Of a stretch of DNA of 64,000 bases, positions 1 through 9,509 are shown in pieces. Location of the stretch: assembly GCA_963210315.1 (NCBI GenBank), contig OY723257.1, positions 1,612,001 to 1,676,000 on the forward strand, written 5' to 3'. A program made the position numbers and the translations under genes. The first letter of the stretch is position 1. Each line of letters starts with the position of its first letter. Under the pieces are notes generated by a model that searched no databases, was not told the origin of the DNA, and saw only the letters and a list, made by a program, of their open reading frames with translations. The DNA is from Rhynchopus euleeides. Taxonomy: Eukaryota > Euglenozoa > Diplonemea > Diplonemida > Diplonemidae.

Positions 1-2
1 TG

Positions 3-3000
3 CTGAGGAGCGACACGGCGTGGGGAGGGTACTTCCGTAAGTACGCAACGACGCCAGAGCCCCGGTGGGACACCTTCCGCCAAAAGTACCTCCGCTTTCT
101 CCCCGAGGTGGCTGACATGGAGTGCAAGACCATCACGGCAGAAGACGTTGGGAAGGCCTTGGCCAAGATGTCCACGTCCACCTCGCCGGGCCTGCACGGT
201 TGGCGGGTCCACGAACTGAGACAACTCCCGCACGAACTCCTCAGGCTCTTCGCGGAGGTGTTCAACGAAGTTGAACGGTCGGGCGAGTGGCCGGAGCAGC
301 TGATGCACGCCATGATCTGCCTCATCCCCAAGCCTGGCAGCTCAGGAGAGCCACTGTCGCAGCGCCCCATCAGTATCACCCCCGTGCTGTACAGAGTGTG
401 GGCAGCTATCCGGGTGAAACCGGCACTGAAGTGGTTGGAGATCATCGCGCCCGAAGACCTGCACGGCTGCCGGCCTGGCCACGGTGCGGAGGACCTCATC
501 TGGCACCTGGCGGCACGTATTGAAGAAGCCCACCTCACAGGGCGACCGCTGCACGGAGTCGCCCTCGACTTCAAGAAGTGCTTCGACACGGTGCCAATCG
601 ACCTCACCTTCCGCCTGGCTGCGGAGCTCGGTTTCGACGCCCGTGTCCTGCGCACCCTGCGAGCAGCGTACAGGACGATGCAGCGGCACTTCCGGGCGAG
701 CGGCACCATCGGGGAAGGCTTCCTGCCAACTAACGGCATCATGCAGGGTTGCCCCATCAGTGTCGTGCTGATTAACGTGCTGGTGGGTGTGTGGATGAGG
801 ATGGTCGAGCACCGGCAGGACACAAGGGCGCTGTCTTTCGTTGACGACGTATACGCCACAGCCCCCAGCCCGGAGATCCTGCAAGACGTTGTAGACGACT
901 CTGCGGGTTTCTCCCACGACACCGGGATGGCTATTTGTGCAGAAATCAAGTCTCACGTTTTCTCGACATCCCCCGGGCCGCTCCGGATTATGTACCGGGC
1001 AAGGGATGGCGAGGCCACTCCCCTCCGGCAGCGCAACAGCTTCGACTGTCTCGGGGCCATGCTACACGCGCGCCTGATCAGGGAAGGGCGCACAGCGCCC
1101 CAGTCCGAGCGCATCGCCCGCCGGAAGGAAGGTGCGCAGCAGAACCTCCGCAGAACCTCAGCGCTGCCCCTGCCGGTGCAATGGAAAGGGCAGGCGGCGG
1201 CGATGACGGCAGGGGCTCGACTATATTACGATGCCCTCGTAACTCGTTGGGACAGCAAGGACATCAGGCGATGGAGGGGCCTCTTCGTCGCCGCGCTCTG
1301 GTCTGGCCCACCTCGCAGAGCACAGGAGATTGTGCTGTGTGTCCTCCATCAGGCGCACCGGGTGGACCCCGCTGTCGCCCCCCCCTACCGGCAGATCACC
1401 ACATGGGCCAAGCAGATCAAAAAGTGGAGTCACAGCAGGGTGCTGTCCGAGGCAGCCTGGGGGAGTAGAGAGAGGCTTGAGGGGACAGGCCCCTTCGCGC
1501 TTTTCTGGGCCGCCCTGCAGGGGATTGAATGGCGCTGGAGTGCTGCGACCACCCTGGCTTACACTGACGAAGCTGGTCGCGATGTCACCTTCGACCCTGT
1601 TGCTGCAACACCGAGCGCCTGGGCTATCTTTGCACACGACCTCCGCCAATCCCTGCGTAACGCAACGGCGAAGAAGCTGGCCGAACGCAGAGACGACTTC
1701 CAAGGAGCAGAGCACGGCATTGACGGGAGGGTGACACGTTGCGTCCTGGAGGGAGAGGGCGCTGCAATCACGGGGTACCAGCGAGGCCTCCTCCGCTCCG
1801 TTGTTGCAGGGGCGGTGCCTGCTCGTGGGCGCACAGGTCTGGGGGAGGTGTGCCGATACTGCACATCTGGGACCCCGGAGACGGTATCACACCTGTGGTG
1901 GGACTGCGCGGCATGGGAGCCAGTCCGCCAGAAGCACCCCATAGCAGCGAGGGACCGGACGGCCTGGCCGGCATGCCTGGCCCAGTGCGGGGTGGCGCCC
2001 ATTTACAGATACAGCGTCCCGGAGAACGAGCAGCCGCTGCCCATGTCCTTTGCGGACAGGATCACCACCGTGGCACAGCTCCACCGCTACTTCATCGCAG
2101 TCCTGGCGGCGCGACAGGAGAAGGACGGGCTGCTCGACCGCTCTGTGCGCCATCACCGTACTACCGTCTACCCCTGGGAGTGGAGCACCCCTAACCCCGA
2201 GAGTGCCTCCATCCCTGCACTGGCGCCTTCCGAAGTCAAGCAGACGTGGGGCAAGCGGCCCCCAGGCATGTGGGTGGCCCTCTGCGACTGGCTAAGGGGC
2301 CTAAAGTGGGGACCGCAGGGGAGTGAGCATACTGTGACCCTGATGGAGCTGGCCGTGGACTTCGAGCTATCAACTGGCCTTACCCTCCCAGACACCGTGA
2401 CGCGCCGCATCCGCCCCCCCGCCCACGTGGACCCGAATAGGAAGGGCGCGAGGGAGGCCCGCTCGCGCATCCCTGCAGACACAGCCCCAGGGCTCACCCT
2501 GTACTTTGACGGTGGTGCGCGCGACAATGGCACCCCCTTCGCCGTGGCGGGGGCAGGGGCGGTGCTATACCAAGACGGTTGCAAGGTTTCAGAGAAAGTA
2601 CTCCCGCTGCTGAACGTGCGTAGCAACAACATTGCTGAGTACGAGGCGCTCCGTGCAGGTCTGCGCCTCCTCGAGAGGGGTGATGCCCCTGAGGGCCCAG
2701 TCACAGTGCGGGGCGACTCCCAGGTGGTGCTGCGCCAGCTCCAAGGGGACTCATTGTGCCGGGATGCCGCCCTCCGTCCTCTGTTCCTCAGCACGTCCCG
2801 GCTAGCTGCGGACCTCCAACCGAGGTTCACTCTCACATACGAGCATGTGAAGAGGGAATCCAACACAGATGCTGATGCCCTCAGTAACGCCGCGATGGAC
2901 GAGGCTGAAAGGCTGGGGGCCTCACGGCAGCAGCTCCAGCAGGACCTCACGGTGTTCCAGAGCAGTATCCTGGGGAAGGCTGCCTCGCTGAAGGGGCTCT

Positions 3001-3680
3001 GCAGCATGGTGACGAAAGTAGGCACTGGGCCCTGGCATTGCGGCCATGCTGCCAACTCAACAGTCCTCACGGCGATCGGTGGATCTGTGGCGGCGGGCCT
3101 GTCGAGGAGGGCCCAGCTGAACCCTGCCACTGAGTCGGTGATGCGCAGCCTCCAAGCGCACCTGGCTGTGCCAGCCCCCAGCCGGACGGATACAGTGTTC
3201 CATGATCGCGGAATGGCGTGGGCCGCTACCTTCGCTCCGCAGCCGCACTACCCTGAGGGTTGGCAGCAATCGGCCCAGCAGTGGGCGGCGCGTGGTCGGC
3301 AGGCCAACAGCCGGGTAGGGCGCCCATGGGAGCGGAGGGGCGCTGCCCCCCGAACTGCTCCCCCTGGTGCCAGGAGGAACGCAAAGGTGCTTGCCTGCAA
3401 GTTGCATTGGAAGCCCCGTTGCTCGGCATGCCAGAAGCGGCGCCTCCCGGAGGAGGTGTGCTGCCGCAACCACCACAAGGAGGGGGACGGGCTCCCGGTC
3501 ACTATGGGCTTCTGCAAACGCCACAGCATGGACCGATGCGGTGACTGCTACAGCGATGGCAAAACACTACCACATTGCTGCCAAGCACACCACGCCGGCT
3601 ATGCTGCACGCCCTCCTCCCCGGAGTGGCACTGAGTTGGCCCCACACTCTAACCCGAGTGGGGCCTCCGCTGTGACGTAG
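3..3680 (+). CDS. Non-LTR retrotransposon polyprotein: reverse transcriptase plus RNase H (5' partial)
   Basis: The frame is open from base 3 to the TAG at 3678-3680, so the true start lies outside the window; the first in-frame ATG is at 117. The reverse transcriptase domain covers about 280-1200. Its palm shows the LDFKKCFDTVP block (Asp codon 567-569), MQGCPIS near 740, and a FVDD catalytic box at 837-848 in place of the common FADD. A C-x2-C-H-C zinc motif lies at 1851-1910. An RNase HI domain follows at about 2490-2910, with all acidic positions visible: YFDGG (2508), AEYEAL (2637), RGDSQ (2715) and NTDADAL. The C-terminus (3395-3592) is very rich in Cys and His. RT, then RNase H, then a zinc-rich tail is the order seen in ingi-type elements of trypanosomatids. 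The endonuclease domain would be upstream and is not seen. The frame has no internal stop, so the copy is young. Confidence 0.9.
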   Translation: MRSDTAWGGYFRKYATTPEPRWDTFRQKYLRFLPEVADMECKTITAEDVGKALAKMSTSTSPGLHGWRVHELRQLPHELLRLFAEVFNEVERSGEWPEQLMHAMICLIPKPGSSGEPLSQRPISITPVLYRVWAAIRVKPALKWLEIIAPEDLHGCRPGHGAEDLIWHLAARIEEAHLTGRPLHGVALDFKKCFDTVPIDLTFRLAAELGFDARVLRTLRAAYRTMQRHFRASGTIGEGFLPTNGIMQGCPISVVLINVLVGVWMRMVEHRQDTRALSFVDDVYATAPSPEILQDVVDDSAGFSHDTGMAICAEIKSHVFSTSPGPLRIMYRARDGEATPLRQRNSFDCLGAMLHARLIREGRTAPQSERIARRKEGAQQNLRRTSALPLPVQWKGQAAAMTAGARLYYDALVTRWDSKDIRRWRGLFVAALWSGPPRRAQEIVLCVLHQAHRVDPAVAPPYRQITTWAKQIKKWSHSRVLSEAAWGSRERLEGTGPFALFWAALQGIEWRWSAATTLAYTDEAGRDVTFDPVAATPSAWAIFAHDLRQSLRNATAKKLAERRDDFQGAEHGIDGRVTRCVLEGEGAAITGYQRGLLRSVVAGAVPARGRTGLGEVCRYCTSGTPETVSHLWWDCAAWEPVRQKHPIAARDRTAWPACLAQCGVAPIYRYSVPENEQPLPMSFADRITTVAQLHRYFIAVLAARQEKDGLLDRSVRHHRTTVYPWEWSTPNPESASIPALAPSEVKQTWGKRPPGMWVALCDWLRGLKWGPQGSEHTVTLMELAVDFELSTGLTLPDTVTRRIRPPAHVDPNRKGAREARSRIPADTAPGLTLYFDGGARDNGTPFAVAGAGAVLYQDGCKVSEKVLPLLNVRSNNIAEYEALRAGLRLLERGDAPEGPVTVRGDSQVVLRQLQGDSLCRDAALRPLFLSTSRLAADLQPRFTLTYEHVKRESNTDADALSNAAMDEAERLGASRQQLQQDLTVFQSSILGKAASLKGLCSMVTKVGTGPWHCGHAANSTVLTAIGGSVAAGLSRRAQLNPATESVMRSLQAHLAVPAPSRTDTVFHDRGMAWAATFAPQPHYPEGWQQSAQQWAARGRQANSRVGRPWERRGAAPRTAPPGARRNAKVLACKLHWKPRCSACQKRRLPEEVCCRNHHKEGDGLPVTMGFCKRHSMDRCGDCYSDGKTLPHCCQAHHAGYAARPPPRSGTELAPHSNPSGASAVT

Positions 3681-3752
3681 AAATGGGCGGGGGTGGGCAA
3701 TGATCCGCGCAGGATCTCCCCACACAAAACGTGGTCACCACACACACACACA

Positions 3753-5702
3753 CAAGCCCTCAAGACTCTTGAAGCGGCCTGACTATTTAGTGTCTTCGTC
3801 GCAGCAAGGGGGCGATATATACCACCCTTTTTATTGATTTCACGTGTCAGTGTTTGACTTTTTCGCAACTTCATTTCTTCCTTTTTCTCCCTCTCCAACC
3901 CCACCCGTGACACCACCAGGGTTTAGCTAGCCCTGGTCCGATTATCCCCGGTTCTTCGCTGAAGAGACGCGGCCGGGGGGAGGGGTACGAAGAGTACGCG
4001 TCGAAACCGGTGTCACGTCGTGTTGGGGAATCCTTCGGGAGTGCGATACTGAAGGGGAGGTGCTACTGCCCGTGCAGGGCGACACCGCCTTAAAGCTTTA
4101 TAACCACACACAAACCCTCTATTCCCCCAGGCCTGATGAGCAATCCCCCCTGCCTCATGTTGTGACTTCCTTTCTACCTTGCACAAAACATCCCATTTGC
4201 CCCTTTACTTCCTTCGAAAGTGTTGTGACTACCCCCCCTTCCCCACCCCTCGGGAGTGCCACTCCTCTGGTGGTTAAAAGTGACCCGCCGTTGTGCCTTC
4301 GGCATCTGTTGCGTGTGCCGTCGTATGCTTCCTATGCACTAGTTATAGCTATCCGGGGGCGGCCTGCTGTCGCACCAGTGGGCTGCCCCACCTCTGCACC
4401 CTCGGTTTTTAAGATGTTCACCACAGCGGAGAATGATCCCCTTCTCTGTGGCGATCGAGCCAAGCTGGACGAGGTTCGCCTTCGGGCGAAGGTCATGTGG
4501 GCGGACAAAAGGTGCCTGCTCCTGAGACTCATCAGCAACCTGTTTCTTCCTTCAAGCCCTCAAGACTCTTGAAGCGGCCTGACTATTTAGTGTCTTCGTC
4601 GCAGCAAGGGGGCGATATATACCACCCTTTTTATTGATTTCACGTGTCAGTGTTTGACTTTTTCGCAACTTCATTTCTTCCTTTTTCTCCCTCTCCAACC
4701 CCACCCGTGACACCACCAGGGTTTAGCTAGCCCTGGTCCGATTATCCCCGGTTCTTCGCTGAAGAGACGCGGCCGGGGGGAGGGGTACGAAGAGTACGCG
4801 TCGAAACCGGTGTCACGTCGTGTTGGGGAATCCTTCGGGAGTGCGATACTGAAGGGGAGGTGCTACTGCCCGTGCAGGGCGACACCGCCTTAAAGCTTTA
4901 TAACCACACACAAACCCTCTATTCCCCCAGGCCTGATGAGCAATCCCCCCTGCCTCATGTTGTGACTTCCTTTCTACCTTGCACAAAACATCCCATTTGC
5001 CCCTTTACTTCCTTCGAAAGTGTTGTGACTACCCCCCCTTCCCCACCCCTCGGGAGTGCCACTCCTCTGGTGGTTAAAAGTGACCCGCCGTTGTGCCTTC
5101 GGCATCTGTTGCGTGTGCCGTCGTATGCTTCCTATGCACTAGTTATAGCTATCCGGGGGCGGCCTGCTGTCGCACCAGTGGGCTGCCCCACCTCTGCACC
5201 CTCGGTTTTTAAGATGTTCACCACAGCGGAGAATGATCCCCTTCTCTGTGGCGATCGAGCCAAGCTGGACGAGGTTCGCCTTCGGGCGAAGGTCATGTGG
5301 GCGGACAAAAGGTGCCTGCTCCTGAGACTCATCAGCAACCTGTTTCTTCCTTCAAGCCCTCAAGACTCTTGAAGCGGCCTGACTATTTAGTGTCTTCGTC
5401 GCAGCAAGGGGGCGATATATACCACCCTTTTTATTGATTTCACGTGTCAGTGTTTGACTTTTTCGCAACTTCATTTCTTCCTTTTCTCCCTCTCCAACCC
5501 CACCCGTGACACCACCAGGGTTTAGCTAGCCCTGGTCCGATTATCCCCGGTTCTTCGCTGAAGAGACGCGGCCGGGGGGAGGGGTACGAAGAGTACGCGT
5601 CGAAACCGGTGTCACGTCGTGTTGGGGAATCCTTCGGGAGTGCGATACTGAAGGGGAGGTGCTACTGCCCGTGCAGGGCGACACCGCCTTAAAACTTTAT
5701 AA

Positions 5703-5706
<4 letters not shown>
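3753..5706 (+). repeat. Tandem 800-bp repeat, 2.4 copies, 3' of the retrotransposon ORF
   Basis: Units start at 3753, 4553 and 5353 with a period of exactly 800 bp. The first two look identical. The third has one T fewer near 5480 and stops at about 5706, where it turns into a CA microsatellite; a shorter CA run also precedes the first unit. Each unit has a 170-codon open frame (4060-4572 and 4860-5372), but its translation is low-complexity and unlike any family I know, so I do not call it coding. A hairpin with a TTCG tetraloop (arms TTCGCC and GGCGAA, 4475-4490) lies in each full unit. The repeat may be the 3' untranslated region of the retrotransposon or an unrelated satellite next to it. 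Confidence 0.9.
4706..4886 (+). other. Predicted structured RNA module in each 800-bp unit (also 3906-4086 and 5505-5685)
   Basis: A 9-bp perfect stem, CGTGACACC (4706-4714) with GGTGTCACG (4809-4817), encloses three hairpins. Arm 1 is ACCAGGG/CCCTGGT (4715-4737), stacked directly on the closing stem. Arm 2 is CCCCGG/CCGGGG (4746-4778) with an inner CTTC-GCT-GAAG. Arm 3 is GTAC-GAAGA-GTAC (4785-4797). Two more hairpins follow: CCTTC/GAAGG (4832-4855) and a two-step GGTG/CACC plus GCCC/GGGC (4859-4886). This cloverleaf-like plan suggests a functional RNA or a ribozyme-like retrotransposon end, but I cannot match it to a named family. The pairings are read by eye, without an energy calculation. 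Confidence 0.5.

Positions 5707-5736
<30 letters not shown>
5704..5736. repeat. CA dinucleotide microsatellite
   Basis: An uninterrupted run of AC/CA units marks the point where the third 800-bp unit breaks off. Poly-G runs follow from 5889 to 5946. Confidence 0.9.
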
Positions 5737-5738
<2 letters not shown>

Positions 5739-5952
5739 AAAACCTCCCTCCCCCAAACATAAAGGGAAAGATACGATCAGAAGCTCGCATCACCACACCC
5801 TCTCTCCCCCCGTCCCTCTCTCTCGCCCTGTCCTGGAGATGGCCCACCCTGCCCTGCCCACCGGTTCGTTAGCGGGAGATGTCACCGCATGAGCGGGGGG
5901 GGGGGGAAGGGGGTCGATGAGGGGGTTTGGAGGGGGGGGGGGGGGGAGGGTA

Positions 5953-6643
5953 CACGGTGGGATCTTGTAAATTTTACATGTATAACTACAAGTATATACA
6001 TGTATTATACATGTATAATACTTGCATGTCAACTATTATACATGTATAATACATGTATATGCCTGAAATATACATGTAAAATACATGTATATCAAGTAAA
6101 AATACAAGTATAATACTTGCATGTCAACTATTATACATGTATCTTTACTTGATTTACATGTATTTTACATGTATATTTCATGCATTTACATGTATTTTAC
6201 ATGTATAATACTTGTCATGCAAGTATTATACATGTAAAATACTTGCATGACAAGTAAAATACATGTATAATACTTGCATGACAAGTAAAATACTTGCATG
6301 CAAGTAAAATACATGTATTTTACTTGCATGCAAGTATTTTACTTGTCATGCAAGTATTTTACATGTATAATACTTGCATGACAAGTATTATACATGTAAA
6401 ATACATGTAAATGCATGAAATATACATGTAAAATACATGTATATCAAGTAAAGATACATGTATAATAGTTGACATGCAAGTATTATACATGTATTTTTAC
6501 TTGATATACATGTATTTTACATGTATATTTCAGGCATATACATGTATTATACATGTATAATAGTTGACATGCAAGTATTATACATGTATAATACATGTAT
6601 ATACTTGTAGTTATACATGTAAAATTTACAAGATCCCACCGTG
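5953..6643. mobile_element. Element A, copy 1: 691-bp palindromic inverted-repeat element
   Basis: The element starts CACGGTGGGATCTTGTAAAT and ends with the reverse complement. The whole 691 bp is close to one palindrome, built from short self-complementary words such as TACATGTA, TTGCATGCAA and TATAC. It is flanked by TA on both sides (5951-5952, 6644-6645), read as a 2-bp target duplication. It has no coding capacity and must depend on a transposase from elsewhere. Its AT-rich arms contrast with the GC-rich surroundings. Confidence 0.85.
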
Positions 6644-6846
6644 TATGAGAGGTTAGGGGTGCGGCTAGAACGACCTCCCCTGAGAGCCTTGGCTTGCGGG
6701 CACAAATGCCAGAAGGCAGTGCATTTTGCTTTGAAGGGTTCGACAGGGCATGAATTGGGCCATGCCCTGTTTGCACCGCTTAATTCTTGACTTTTGGTGT
6801 GATGACAGAGGGAACGTAGGGACAGAGCGAATCGGATATGGCAGGG

Positions 6847-7479
6847 TCAGGCGCCGTCGGTAGTTGCGTCAGGAGTTGCAGCAGGTGGGCCCTCTGATGT
6901 GGCTGGTACTTCTCCTGCCGTGTCCTGCGAGCTGGCAAGCGCTTCGGCGACGAGTGTGTTCTTCTGCACTGACTCATCCGCATGCGCTAAGGAATTTGAG
7001 TCCTGTTTGACAGCTGCAATCACAACATCCACGTCCGCTCGGAGCTCGAGGCTGGCGTGCTGGAGAGCAAGACCGTTCTGACGCACCGCCATCAGCACGA
7101 TATTTTTGTCATTCCTCTGCTGCAGCCCAGCGAACCCAAGCGACAGGCCGTGCTGCTGCACAGCGGTCGCCACAATGTCGTTGTCTGTCTTCGCCCAATC
7201 GGGGCAATCCCGTAGCTTCCTTCCCCTCGACACCTCTGATAGAATCCGGGTGTTGGAGTACTGCACGTAAACCTCCTCTTCCGCACCAACCGCTTCGCAC
7301 AGCAGCTTCGTATCCTCATCAACAGGCAGCGGCCCCGACTTGGTCCGCAGCGCGACATCGATCAGCTCAAACGGCGTCTGCTTGCTGAGCAGGGCTCTCA
7401 GCCGCCCCACCGTCTCCTCGTCACCCACATTGTGAGAAAACCGTTGCTTTGTCGCCTGTATTGTCACGTATATGCGCAT
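6847..7479 (-). CDS. Ubiquitin-like domain plus DUF4116-type repeats, 210 aa
   Basis: Single exon, ATG at 7479, stop at 6847. Residues 1 to about 78 look like a beta-grasp ubiquitin-like domain (MRIYVTIQ start; alternating hydrophobic pattern; a GAEEEVYVQY closing strand). From about 95 to 185 there are three helical units of the DUF4116 type, for example IVLMAVRQNGLALQHAS followed by VVIAAVKQDSNSLAHA. The last 25 residues are Ala/Pro/Thr-rich and probably disordered. The DUF4116 family has no established biochemical role, so none is assigned. The gene lies between the two copies of element A but is itself intact, and it is a distant paralogue of the larger gene at 29247-32136. A possible leader-acceptor AG lies about 22 bases 5' of the ATG. 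Confidence 0.75.
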   Translation of the reverse strand: MRIYVTIQATKQRFSHNVGDEETVGRLRALLSKQTPFELIDVALRTKSGPLPVDEDTKLLCEAVGAEEEVYVQYSNTRILSEVSRGRKLRDCPDWAKTDNDIVATAVQQHGLSLGFAGLQQRNDKNIVLMAVRQNGLALQHASLELRADVDVVIAAVKQDSNSLAHADESVQKNTLVAEALASSQDTAGEVPATSEGPPAATPDATTDGA

Positions 7480-7761
7480 CGCAACCTCGTCCCCCCCCTC
7501 CTAGCCGCCTGGGGGTGTGCCGCCCCCCTCTCCACCACCCTGCACAGCCTGTCACGACAGAGGGTGGGCAATGAAGTGGGGTGGTGGGGTGGGGTGGCAC
7601 TCACACGGTGGGATCTTGTAAATTTTACATGTATAACTACAAGTATATACATGTATTATACATGTATAATACTTGCATGTCAACTATTATACATGTATAA
7701 TACATGTATATGCCTGAAATATACATGTAAAATACATGTATATCAAGTAAAAATACATGTA

Positions 7762-9024
7762 CCGTAAACGGAATAAATCTGAACCGTAAGAAGTCCTGGA
7801 CGTATTAATTCTGGACCGTAAAAATTCTGGACCTCGGGGGGTCCAAACCGATTGGACCTTTTTTCCGGTCCAGAGTGGTTTGCTGTTCCCCCCCAAGATC
7901 ACCGGGTTTCTGCTCCCGCGGGAAGCGTTCACAAGCGTGAACGGGACTTCCCCACTGATCTGGACCCCCACGAGTGGGGGTCTGAACCCCACTATCGGGG
8001 GTCGTATGGGCACCAATAATTGGCAGTGCAGACTCCCGATATCGGGGGTCCAGACCCCCAATAGCGGGGGTCGCTCTGACCCCGCCCCAGCATGGTGTGA
8101 AATAAGCCCAAACCCCACCCCCCCGGACCCCAAACACCAAGCGCCCTTACTGTTACCAGTCGCACACGCACACAGACCGGAGGCCGAACGCACCCGAGTG
8201 CAGGATAAAATGTCCTCGGGCCAGAGGCCCGAGGCCTTTTTTTCCTGCTCGAGTGCAGTTGAGGCCGACTCGGGGTGCAGGTGATGGTGTCTTGCCATCA
8301 CCCGGCACTTTCGGCACATCTAGGTGCGTGCGGGCTGAGACGGCAGCTGTGGCTGTGTGGGTGCTGAACCTGCAGATGGCCCGAATCCACCCAGACAGGG
8401 CACTGGGCAGGACCTGGGTGTGGATGGGCTGAGCCTGACAGTCTGGCTGGATGTGTCACATTGTGTGGGGTGGTTGGGTGTGGGTGCCTGGATCCAGTCA
8501 CTGGTGTGAGACTGGTGAAGACTGTGAGAAGGGACGTGGAACAGCCCACAGCCAGATCCAGGCTGTTTCTGTGGCGGACAGTGTACTAGGCACACTGCAC
8601 TCCAACCTTGAAGGGCACATTATTGCACTGCAGGGATCCCCATACTTGCACCGCAGTGCAAGCATGAGACCTGGAGTGCAATATTGTGCGACTGCGGGTG
8701 CGAAACTGCACTGGATGTCCTGGCAAGTCAGAGACCACACCCACATCTTTGTCCCAGCCCCTTTTGGGTGGGGTTGACCTGGTCAACCCCACCCACCCGC
8801 CTGAGAAATAAGGCTAACCCCAACCCCAAACCCCGCGGCCCTATTCTTATTTCACACCATGCGCCCCAGACCCCCGCTCCAGGGGGTGGGGGTCCACCGT
8901 GTGAGAAATCGCCATGTATCGCCAAGTCCCCCAAACTGGTCTGGACCGGACAAATTCTGGACCTCGGGGGGGGTCTGGAGGTGGATTGGACCTTTTTTAC
9001 GGTTCAGATTTATTCCGTTTACGG
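7762..9024. mobile_element. Element B: 1263-bp nonautonomous element with 28-bp inverted repeats
   Basis: The 28-bp termini begin CCGTAAACGGAATAAATCTG and are exact reverse complements. TA flanks both ends (7760-7761, 9025-9026), and removal restores element A. Just inside the termini a segment containing ATTCTGGACCTCGGGG and GATTGGACCTTTTTT occurs in the same orientation at both ends (7826-7876 and 8949-9007). The interior has repeated GGGGGTC/GACCCCC motifs (7970-8070) and a strong hairpin CCTCGGGCC-aga-GGCCCGAGG near 8213-8233. No transposase frame is present. Confidence 0.85.
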
Positions 9025-9509
9025 TATAATACTTGCATGTCAACTATTATACATGTATTTTTACTTGATATACATGTATTTTACATGTATATTTCAGGCA
9101 TTTACATGTATTTTACATGTATAATACTTGTCATGCAAGTATTATACATGTAAAATACTTGCATGACAAGTAAAATACATGTATAATACTTGCATGACAA
9201 GTAAAATACTTGCATGCAAGTAAAATACATGTATTTTACTTGCATGCAAGTATTTTACTTGTCATGCAAGTATTTTACATGTATAATACTTGCATGACAA
9301 GTATTATACATGTAAAATACATGTAAATGCCTGAAATATACATGTAAAATACATGTATATCAAGTAAAAATACATGTATAATAGTTGACATGCAACTATT
9401 ATACATGTATTTTTACTTGATATACATGTATTTTACATGTATATTTCAGGCATATACATGTATTATACATGTATAATAGTTGACATGCAAGTATTATACA
9501 TGTATAATA

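Noticed and set aside
4130-4165. Hammerhead ribozyme suggested by CTGATGAG in the 800-bp unit
   Set aside because: The matching GAAA core strand and stem II are not present in the right order.
4060-5372. 170-codon frames in each 800-bp unit as a repeated gene
   Set aside because: Identity follows from the tandem duplication. The translation is Pro/Ser-rich with no domain, and the unit looks like an untranslated or satellite sequence.
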